Shown here piece after piece: positions 1 through 6,714 of a stretch of DNA of 15,237 bases. The DNA comes from Melioribacter sp. (GTDB taxonomy: Bacteria; Bacteroidota; Ignavibacteria; Ignavibacteriales; Melioribacteraceae). The position numbers were made by a program, and so were the translations under genes. The stretch covers positions 1-15,237 of the forward strand of contig JAENZU010000022.1 in assembly GCA_016841125.1 (NCBI GenBank), given 5' to 3'. The notes beneath the pieces were generated by a model. It did no database searches. It was not told the DNA's origin and worked only from the letters and a program-made list of their open reading frames with translations. Numbering within the stretch: the first letter of the stretch is position 1; every line of letters begins with the position of its first letter.

Positions 1-1
1 T

Positions 2-358
2 GCACGACTTGGGCACGGCGACAAGTTGGTAATTTGCGACTGCGGTTTGCCTATTCCCAAGAATGCAGAAATTGTGGACTTAGTATTGGTTAAGGGTGTC
101 CCGACGTTTAGGCAGGTTTTAAAAGCTGTGTTGAAAGAAGTGCAAGTCGAAAAAGTAATTTATGCAGAAGAGTTCGAAAAAGTTAGCAAAGCCCTTTTTG
201 ATGAAATGAAAAATTTAATTCAAGCTGTTGAGCACATTTGCATAGCGCATGAAAAATTTAAAGAAGAAACCAAATGTGGTGATAATGTTGTATTTGTCCG
301 GACTGGCGAAGCAACGCCGTATGCAAACATCATTTTAGTTAGCGGTGTATCCTTTTAG
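2..358 (+). CDS. rbsD: D-ribose pyranase (RbsD/FucU family), 5'-truncated by window edge
   Basis: RbsD proteins interconvert the pyranose and furanose forms of ribose (FucU relatives do anomer mutarotation of fucose), in the cytoplasm. The frame is open from base 2. Its first residues, ARLGHGDKLVICDCGLPIP, match the RbsD N-terminal signature, including the catalytic His in GHGD (His20 in E. coli). About 15 residues are therefore missing off the left edge. A TTG at 26 is just an internal Leu codon and should not be used as the start. Further family marks are a mid-protein HEKFKEE segment with the second active-site His and the C-terminal GEATPYANIIL motif carrying the conserved Tyr and Asn. 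The visible 118 residues plus about 15 give the usual length of about 130-139. The isomerase gene follows after 15 bp. Whether the sugar is ribose is uncertain, because no ribokinase or ribose transporter is in view. Confidence 0.93.
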   Translation, partial: ARLGHGDKLVICDCGLPIPKNAEIVDLVLVKGVPTFRQVLKAVLKEVQVEKVIYAEEFEKVSKALFDEMKNLIQAVEHICIAHEKFKEETKCGDNVVFVRTGEATPYANIILVSGVSF

Positions 359-373
359 TTATTTGAGGTTAAA

Positions 374-919
374 ATGAATTCGAATCAATTAAGTCAATTT
401 AGAAATAGAACAATAGAATTTTTAGATAAAGCCGGAATTATTATATCCGACACAGAAAAGGAAAACATTGAAGTTGCGGATTTCGGATTGAATGATATCG
501 ATCACATTGGGTTGGAGTTGGTTGTGTATGAAAATAATGATCGCTATTGCGCAAAGGAACTGGTTTTATTTCCCGGGCAAACCTGCCCCGAGCACCGGCA
601 TCCGTCGCTCGATGAAAATAACCAGGGAAAGAGAGAAACTTTCAGATGCAGATATGGTGAAGTGTATCTTTATGTCCCCGGCAATTCTACAAAAAATCCC
701 AAAGCAGAGCTTCCGGAAAGATATAAAAACCACATTACGGTTTGGAATGAAATTGTATTAAAGCCAGGCGACCAATACACTCTAGAACCCGATACTCTTC
801 ATTGGTTCCAAGCAGGACCGCAGGGTGCTATTGTATCGGAGTTTTCATCGACAAGTTCGGATGAGACAGATATTTTTACCGATCCCCATATCAACAGAAT
901 TCCAGATTATGATGAGTGA
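374..919 (+). CDS. D-lyxose ketol-isomerase (YdaE-type cupin; may also act on D-mannose)
   Basis: This 181-residue protein is very similar throughout to Bacillus subtilis YdaE, the D-lyxose isomerase (Pfam Lyx_isomer). It interconverts D-lyxose and D-xylulose, and family members also convert D-mannose to D-fructose. The cupin metal site is intact: His74 and His76 in CPEHRHP, Glu88 in KRETFRCRYG, and His143 in TLHWFQAG. The ending SSTSSDETDIFTDP is also family-typical. A good ribosome-binding site, TGAGG, lies 5-6 bases before the ATG. The next gene begins 3 bp after the stop, so the two are surely cotranscribed. With a GH38 alpha-mannosidase in the same locus, mannose-to-fructose conversion is an attractive physiological role, though this is inferred from context. 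The family call is firm and the in vivo sugar is not. Confidence 0.95.
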   Translation: MNSNQLSQFRNRTIEFLDKAGIIISDTEKENIEVADFGLNDIDHIGLELVVYENNDRYCAKELVLFPGQTCPEHRHPSLDENNQGKRETFRCRYGEVYLYVPGNSTKNPKAELPERYKNHITVWNEIVLKPGDQYTLEPDTLHWFQAGPQGAIVSEFSSTSSDETDIFTDPHINRIPDYDE

Positions 920-922
920 TCG

Positions 923-2077
923 ATGACATCCAAAGAAAGATTTTTAAAAGCTTTAAATAGAGAAAAACCGGATAGACTGCCAGTCACGACCCATCACCTG
1001 CAGCAGTATTTTCTGGATAATACTATGAATGGAATTTCGATTGACGAAACCTTTGATCATTTTGGATTTGACCCGATAAATTGGTTTCAAGCTTATAAAC
1101 CGGATGAGACCAAAGGTGAATATTATGATCCCGACCATCAGCCCGGATTTCTTGAAGCCAGGAGAATATCCTCAGATAATTGGAGGATAAAACAAGTAAT
1201 ACTGCCTCACGAAAAATATGAAACAGTCAGATATAATTTTGTCACTCCAAAAAAAACATTATCAATGGTTTTGCAGAGCAATGAATATACAACTTGGGTT
1301 GCAGAACGACTAATAAAAGAAAAAAGCGATATCGATATTATTGCAGAATTCGCATCATCACCTAAATGTGATGTTGAAGCGGTAAATAAAGAAGCGGAAA
1401 GTTACGGCAGCCGCGGAATGATCCGCGGATTGATAAGTTTTTTTGATGTATACGGGCAATCAGGATGCTGGCAGGATGCTGCGGTTCTTTATGGAATAGA
1501 AGATTTAATTATGGCAACCTTTGAAGATGAACAGTGGGTTCACCAATTCCTGCAGATACTTTTTGAAAGAAAGAAGATATTTCTTGAATCCTGCAAAGGT
1601 GCAAAGTACGATCTATTGGAACACGGCGGCGGCGATGCATCATCAACTGTGATATCCCCAAATATTTTCGCGGAGTTTGTCGCCACATATGATGCAAAGT
1701 TAATTCAAATTGCTCACGAAGCAGGTCAGAAAGTGGTTTATCATACTTGCGGCGGAATGATGCCAATTTTAGAAATGATAGCAGAAATGAATACCGATGC
1801 AATGGAAACTTTCACTCCGGTTGATATGGGCGGCGATACCAATCTTGTTGAAGCAAAAAGACGTATAGGTGATAAAGTATGCATGATAGGAGGCTTTGAT
1901 CAATATCATTTTTTTAATAATTGTACTGCCGACGATACGCGAAAAGCAGTAAGAGATTGTTTTGAAGCTGCCGGTGAAAATGGCGGTTTTATTTTATCCC
2001 CGTCCGATCATTTTTTCGAAGCTGATCCGGAATTAATTCATGCTTTTGTTGATGAAGCAAAGAAATGTGTTTACTAA
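923..2077 (+). CDS. URO-D superfamily protein 1 (methyltransferase-like, not HemE)
   Basis: This 384-residue cytoplasmic protein of the uroporphyrinogen decarboxylase/cobamide methyltransferase superfamily opens with the usual MTSKERFLKALNREKPDRLP. Other superfamily marks are LEHGGGD (233-238), ISPNIFAEF (245-252), YHTCGGM with His274 and Cys276, and CMIGGFDQ (320-326). His-x-Cys is the start of the zinc site that activates thiols in MtaA/CmuA-type methyltransferases. The third ligand, a Cys in the C-terminal loop, appears replaced: the loop reads ILSPSDHF (357-364). The HemE substrate signature (RQAGRY near the N-terminus) is absent, so heme synthesis is unlikely. The gene starts 3 bp after the isomerase stop with no strong ribosome-binding site, suggesting translational coupling. 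It is more distant from the two downstream homologues than they are from each other. Reaction and substrate are unknown. Confidence 0.85.
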   Translation: MTSKERFLKALNREKPDRLPVTTHHLQQYFLDNTMNGISIDETFDHFGFDPINWFQAYKPDETKGEYYDPDHQPGFLEARRISSDNWRIKQVILPHEKYETVRYNFVTPKKTLSMVLQSNEYTTWVAERLIKEKSDIDIIAEFASSPKCDVEAVNKEAESYGSRGMIRGLISFFDVYGQSGCWQDAAVLYGIEDLIMATFEDEQWVHQFLQILFERKKIFLESCKGAKYDLLEHGGGDASSTVISPNIFAEFVATYDAKLIQIAHEAGQKVVYHTCGGMMPILEMIAEMNTDAMETFTPVDMGGDTNLVEAKRRIGDKVCMIGGFDQYHFFNNCTADDTRKAVRDCFEAAGENGGFILSPSDHFFEADPELIHAFVDEAKKCVY

Positions 2078-2090
2078 AAATTTTAGAGAC

Positions 2091-3245
2091 ATGAATAAAA
2101 TAATCGAGATTGACCTTTCAGTAGAAGAGCTCGAAAAAAGAAAAGAGCGAATTGAGAAAACCAAAAAATTTGAAACTCCTGATCGTGTTGCGGTTTTGCC
2201 TGGACTTGCACTCAGATTCCTAATTCCGCAAATTGGAGCCAGTTTTAAAAAATATTATTCTGATCCTGAGGAAATGCTTCGTGCACAGATTTATGCACAG
2301 AAATGGGTCCTCGAAAATGTGAAGACAGATGCATATTCCATTACCGGCGCTTGGGTAGGTGCATGGACAGATTTTCAAAACACATTCGAATCCGGAAGTT
2401 TAGGGTGCGATGTTATATTTCCCGACGATGATATTCCTTGGGTTGGATCCGCGTGGATCAAAGATGATCAAGATTTGAAAAAATTGGAAATGATGGATTT
2501 CATCAATCGCGGAATAAATGCAAAGCAATTGCAATTTCGTAATAAGATGATGGAGGTTGCTGAGAAATATCCGGTACGATTTAAAGGCGGGGAGATATTC
2601 TATCCTGGAGCAAGACCTTCATTAACACATACATCCGACGGACCCTTTGGAGTTGCAGGTGACCTGATGGGGCAAACAGAAATTTTTACGGCTGTTTACG
2701 AGCGTCCGGATTTTGTGAAAGAGCTTCTTCGCATTGTTACTGATAAACTCATTCAATATCTCGATTATTGCTGGGAAATTGAAAGATTGCCAGTGCCGAA
2801 AAACTTCTCATGGACTGATGATTTGGCAGTATCGCTTTCACCTGAACAATTCAAAGATATTGTTCTGCCTTCCGAAAAAAGACTTCGATTCAATTTCGAC
2901 GGTTATGTCAGTCTTCATATGTGCGGCAAATCAGACCACCTTCTTAAAATATTTAGAGATGATTTAAAAATAAATGAGCTGCAGGGTTTTGGTTACCAAG
3001 TAGATCTTGATTATATCTCAGAAGTGATGAGAGGCAAAGTTATACTGATCGGCAATATCGATCCAATGCTGATTTATTCGGGAACACCAGAGCAAATAAA
3101 GACTGAAGTTAAAAATGTAATTAATAAATTAGCTAAACATCGTGGACTTATTATTCAAGACGGCAACAATATTCCGCCCGGATCTCCATTAGAAAATATT
3201 AACGCAATGATGGAAGCCGCCGAGGAGTTCGGAAAATATGAGTGA
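2091..3245 (+). CDS. URO-D superfamily protein 2 (methyltransferase-like, not HemE)
   Basis: This is the second URO-D-like gene, 384 residues from the ATG at 2091. The frame is open back to an ATG at 2040, but that start would overlap the previous gene by 38 bp and add 17 residues unlike the family, so 2091 is preferred. No strong ribosome-binding site is visible. Motifs are GCDVIFPDDDIPWV (105-118), the DGPFGVAGDLMG region (183-194), SLSPEQFKDIVLP (248-260), LHMCGK with His276 and Cys278, and ILIGNIDP (318-325). No cysteine follows Cys278, so the third zinc ligand of classical MtaA-type enzymes is absent; the matching loop reads IIQDGNNIPPGSP. It shares the GC[DE]VI-acidic-P block with the next gene, suggesting that these two arose by duplication. 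Specific function is not known. Confidence 0.84.
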   Translation: MNKIIEIDLSVEELEKRKERIEKTKKFETPDRVAVLPGLALRFLIPQIGASFKKYYSDPEEMLRAQIYAQKWVLENVKTDAYSITGAWVGAWTDFQNTFESGSLGCDVIFPDDDIPWVGSAWIKDDQDLKKLEMMDFINRGINAKQLQFRNKMMEVAEKYPVRFKGGEIFYPGARPSLTHTSDGPFGVAGDLMGQTEIFTAVYERPDFVKELLRIVTDKLIQYLDYCWEIERLPVPKNFSWTDDLAVSLSPEQFKDIVLPSEKRLRFNFDGYVSLHMCGKSDHLLKIFRDDLKINELQGFGYQVDLDYISEVMRGKVILIGNIDPMLIYSGTPEQIKTEVKNVINKLAKHRGLIIQDGNNIPPGSPLENINAMMEAAEEFGKYE

Positions 3246-4344
3246 TAATAGCAGGGAGTTTCTTCAAAGACTTTGGAATCTAGAGAATGATGAACGTCCC
3301 GGCTTCATAATTGGTGATCTCGGTCCAAAGGTTAAGGGGGGTAAAGCAGTTAAAAGTGCGCTGTTTTCTACCGATGGTGATGTGACAGTAAATGAAAGGC
3401 TGCAAAATCCGGAAGAATATTTAAAAGCTCAACTTCAGGAAATTGAATCTCAGAAAAAATTAAGAGGCGATTATGTTCCTGCATTGTGCCCAAGTCTGGG
3501 AGTTATAGCATTCCCTTCAGCATTCGGGTGTGAGGTGATTTGGTGGGATAATGATTTTCCCGCGGTAAAGCCCGTGTCGGATTTGGAAGCAATGCCCGCC
3601 CCGTCAATGCAAAGTGGAGTTCTTCAAAAAATATTGGATTACACGGAATACTTTATCGATGAGACAGATGCGAATATCCCAATCAGACTTACGGATATTC
3701 AAGGTCCGCTAGATAATGCCGCAATGATTTTAGGTCCGAATGATTTTTTAATGGGACTGCATACAAATCCAGAGTTTATCAAAGAAATGATGCAGAGTGT
3801 TACAGATTTGATGATCAGCTACATCAAAGAATTTCGTGCTCTTGTGAAAAAGAAGAATGCTGAGTTTGTGCCGGCTATGTTTCAACCCTGGATGCCGGAT
3901 GGATACGGAATTTCAATATCGAATGATGAGTGTGTAATGATAAGTCCCGAAATGCATGATGAATTTCATGTCCCGTTCATCAATCAACTTAGTGAGGAAT
4001 TTGGGGGTGTATATATTCATTCGTGCGGAGACTGGACACATCAATTTTCCAGTTACGATAATATATATAAACTTCGAGGTGTTGAATTCGGTGCCAGTGA
4101 AGCTCCCTATGCTAAAGTATTGGACCATTTTAACGGGCGTATTGTAACCTCGTGTAGAGTTGGATTTAACAGAGATATTAAATTCAACGGGATGAATGAT
4201 TTTATAAAAAGAGTTCGTTCAAAAGCGAAAACAAACAATGGATTATTTATTAATGTTGATATCACAAACGGAATAGCAGAAGAACCGTGGGAAGAAACTG
4301 ACCTCGATGTACTTTACAAATTATTGAACATGAAATATGCATAA
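3238..4344 (+). CDS. URO-D superfamily protein 3 (methyltransferase-like, not HemE)
   Basis: This is the third tandem URO-D-like gene, 368 residues. Its ATG overlaps the upstream stop by 8 bp, and a GAGGAG ribosome-binding site lies inside the preceding gene, so translation is probably coupled. Superfamily marks are AFGCEVIWWDNDFP (95-108), the DIQGPLDNAAMILG segment (153-166), MISPEMHDEF (234-243), and IHSCGDW with His261 and Cys263. The C-terminal loop (INVDITNG) has no cysteine; Cys306 is the only one after Cys263. The segment EFVPAMFQPWMPDG (209-222) is aromatic-rich and may line a pocket. HemE signature residues are missing. Three diverged copies in one operon argue for separate subunits or consecutive steps rather than simple dosage. 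No corrinoid-binding protein is visible in the window, so a methyltransferase role is only a hypothesis. Confidence 0.82.
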   Translation: MSDNSREFLQRLWNLENDERPGFIIGDLGPKVKGGKAVKSALFSTDGDVTVNERLQNPEEYLKAQLQEIESQKKLRGDYVPALCPSLGVIAFPSAFGCEVIWWDNDFPAVKPVSDLEAMPAPSMQSGVLQKILDYTEYFIDETDANIPIRLTDIQGPLDNAAMILGPNDFLMGLHTNPEFIKEMMQSVTDLMISYIKEFRALVKKKNAEFVPAMFQPWMPDGYGISISNDECVMISPEMHDEFHVPFINQLSEEFGGVYIHSCGDWTHQFSSYDNIYKLRGVEFGASEAPYAKVLDHFNGRIVTSCRVGFNRDIKFNGMNDFIKRVRSKAKTNNGLFINVDITNGIAEEPWEETDLDVLYKLLNMKYA

Positions 4345-6712
4345 GCCTTTAAATGCTCCCGAAAATTTTGAGTGGTTCACTAAACTTGTTGATTGGAAAG
4401 AGTTAAGCGACACCGTTCAACTTCTTGTTAAAACGAATACAGAAAAAATTCAAAAAATAAATTTCTCGTTGACTTCAAACAATTGTGTCCGATGTTTTTT
4501 TAAGTTATCAGGGGAACCAAACAAACTCTCACCCATGCTGGATGGTGAGATCAATTATAATAAATTTCATATTGAGGATAGAGATGAATTTTTAGTTCTC
4601 TATTTTGATGATTATAAAATACTAATTTCAAAAGATCCTTTTAATGTAAAATATTTTGATGTAAGTGATGAATTTATCTGCGGAGACAACACCCGGGATG
4701 TGGATGGACTCGGAAGACCTTTTGTAATGCCGCTTGGGTTTTTTAATATCAGCGGTGAAGAATATTCAATAACAAATTCGTTTCACTTAAGACAAGATGA
4801 ACATCTCTTCGGGCTCGGCGAAAAATTTACACGGCTCGATAAATCAGGCCAGAAAATAATTTCATGGACGCAGGATGCATTCGGTTCAACAAGCGAGAGA
4901 TCGCATAAAAATATTCCATTCCTATGGAGTACTAAAGGATACGGGTACTTCTTAAATTCAACCGGAAAGATCAATTGGGATTTGGGTGTTTCCTCCTGCC
5001 AATCATGGACAGTTGAAATTGAAGATAACACCTACGATGCATTTTTAATGCTCGGGCAAACTCCTGCCGATATTCTTAAAAAATATTCCCAACTCACAGG
5101 CTTTTCACCTCTACCGCCAAAGTGGAGTTTCGGTTTATGGGTTTCGTCAGGGGGGACTTACCGTGATCAGCAGAAAATGAATGAGCTTATCGACGGATTG
5201 GAAAAGAATAATATCGCGGCTGATGTTGTACATATTGATCCATGGTGGATGAGATGGAGAAAGTATTGTGACTTTGTTTGGAATAGAGAAGAATTCCCGG
5301 AAATCGAAAAATTTATTGACAAGTGTCATCAGCTTGGTTTGAAAATCTGTCTTTGGGAACATCCTTATTTGTCAGTCGAAAGTGAACTTTATAATGAGGG
5401 TGTCGAAAACAATTATCTTGTTAAAAATCCCGATGGTGAAGTTTACATTATTGATTACGGATTATCTTTAGCCCCACGACCTGATGGAGTAGTTAGGGTT
5501 GCAGGTGAAGGTGATTCATGGAATGCGCCTGTTGCAATAATAGATTTATCCAACCCCAAAGCGGTCGAATGGTTCAAAGAATTGCATCGCCCTATACTGG
5601 AAATGGGGATTGATGTATTCAAAACAGATTTCGGTGAAGACATTCCGCATGACGCAGTTTTTTATAACGGCGAAACCGGAAGGACGATTCACAATCTTTA
5701 TCCTTTACTTTACAATAAAGCAGTTTATGAAATCACAGAGGAAGTTAAGGGAAAGGGGGTAGTCTGGAGTCGTGCCGGAACAGCGGGTAATCAGAAATAT
5801 CCTGTTTGCTGGTCTGCCGATCCAGCTGCCGATTTTGAAAGCTTGGCATGTACAATTAGGGGAGGTCTTTCGATAGGGTTAAGCGGAATTCCGTTTTGGA
5901 GTAATGATATCGGGGGTTATAGAGGAATGCCCTCTGATGAACTTTATATTAGATGGGCACAATTCGGATTACTTTGTTCCCACAGTCGAATGCATGGAGA
6001 CAGCCCGAGAGAGCCTTGGTACTTCAGCGAAAATACGTTGAATATTGTCAGAGATTTCATTGAGTTGAGATATGAGCTCTTTCCATATATTTACAATGCT
6101 GCAATTGCAGCTTCAAAGTCAGGCTTGCCTGTTTTAAGAGCAATGGCACTCTCATTTCCGGATGATCCGAATTGCTATGACAAAGATCTGCAATTTATGC
6201 TTGGTGATTCAATATTGGTAGCCCCTGTATATAACGAAAGCGGGAAGCGATATGTCTATCTGCCCAAAGGAAATTGGTTTGATTTTTGGAACAAAGAATT
6301 AGTTGAAGGAAATCAAAATATAAACACAATTTCGGATTTGACTAAAATACCAATATTCATTAAGGCGGGCGCGGTTATTCCGCGTATGCAAAATCAAAAC
6401 CGAATTCCTCAAGACAGTATCAATCCAATAATTTTTGAAATTTATTTCGACGGTAGTAAAGATTCTCAATTTTATGAAGATGAAGGAGTCACTAAAATAA
6501 ATTGCAGAGATGAAGGTGAATTTAGCATCAGTATTCAATCTCCAATTGAAAGGCAAGTTATTGTTAGATTGTTTACCTCACACAAAATCCTAAATGTTAA
6601 AAACAGCTCAAGTGATAATCTGGAATTCTCTCTAATAGATAAAGGTTATGAGATCAAATCAAATCAAAACGACTTTAACCACAAAATAATTATTGAATGG
6701 ATGATGCCTTAA
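4337..6712 (+). CDS. GH31 alpha-glycosidase, alpha-xylosidase (YicI)-like, cytoplasmic
   Basis: This 791-residue GH31 retaining alpha-glycosidase is close in length to E. coli YicI (772). Layout: an N-terminal beta-sandwich to about residue 250 including GLGEKFTRLDKSG, a TIM barrel from about 255 to 620, then C-terminal beta domains. The nucleophile is Asp431 in VFKTDFGEDIP, a motif typical of alpha-xylosidases. The acid/base is Asp495 in VCWSADPAADFES. GGLSIGLSGIPFWSNDIGGY and LCSHSRMHG are also conserved. Near subsite -1 it has HIDPWW (299-304) where YicI has HFDCFW; the YicI Cys-Phe pair influences xylose versus glucose preference, so specificity is open. An insertion around residues 377-396 (APRPDGVVRVAGEGDSWNAP) looks extra relative to YicI. 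No signal peptide is present. The start overlaps the previous gene by 8 bp and lacks a strong ribosome-binding site. This is the last gene of the block. Confidence 0.93.
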   Translation: MHKPLNAPENFEWFTKLVDWKELSDTVQLLVKTNTEKIQKINFSLTSNNCVRCFFKLSGEPNKLSPMLDGEINYNKFHIEDRDEFLVLYFDDYKILISKDPFNVKYFDVSDEFICGDNTRDVDGLGRPFVMPLGFFNISGEEYSITNSFHLRQDEHLFGLGEKFTRLDKSGQKIISWTQDAFGSTSERSHKNIPFLWSTKGYGYFLNSTGKINWDLGVSSCQSWTVEIEDNTYDAFLMLGQTPADILKKYSQLTGFSPLPPKWSFGLWVSSGGTYRDQQKMNELIDGLEKNNIAADVVHIDPWWMRWRKYCDFVWNREEFPEIEKFIDKCHQLGLKICLWEHPYLSVESELYNEGVENNYLVKNPDGEVYIIDYGLSLAPRPDGVVRVAGEGDSWNAPVAIIDLSNPKAVEWFKELHRPILEMGIDVFKTDFGEDIPHDAVFYNGETGRTIHNLYPLLYNKAVYEITEEVKGKGVVWSRAGTAGNQKYPVCWSADPAADFESLACTIRGGLSIGLSGIPFWSNDIGGYRGMPSDELYIRWAQFGLLCSHSRMHGDSPREPWYFSENTLNIVRDFIELRYELFPYIYNAAIAASKSGLPVLRAMALSFPDDPNCYDKDLQFMLGDSILVAPVYNESGKRYVYLPKGNWFDFWNKELVEGNQNINTISDLTKIPIFIKAGAVIPRMQNQNRIPQDSINPIIFEIYFDGSKDSQFYEDEGVTKINCRDEGEFSISIQSPIERQVIVRLFTSHKILNVKNSSSDNLEFSLIDKGYEIKSNQNDFNHKIIIEWMMP

Positions 6713-6714
6713 TT

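Noticed and set aside
492..761. Small alternative-frame reading frames within the lyxose isomerase and other large genes
   Set aside because: They overlap well-conserved proteins in other frames, have low-complexity or unfamily-like translations, and have no ribosome-binding sites of note.
2074..2086. Inverted repeat CTAAAAATTTTAG between URO-D-like genes 1 and 2, possible terminator
   Set aside because: The arms are separated by a single base and are pure A/T, so no stable hairpin can form and no T-run follows.
2040..2090. Upstream ATG at 2040 as the start of URO-D-like protein 2
   Set aside because: It overlaps the previous gene by 38 bp and adds 17 residues with no family resemblance. 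The ATG at 2091 begins a normal-length protein.
923..4344. Annotation of any of the three URO-D genes as hemE
   Set aside because: The RQAGRY-type N-terminal substrate motif is absent in all three, all three keep HxCG, and the genes sit among sugar enzymes rather than heme genes.
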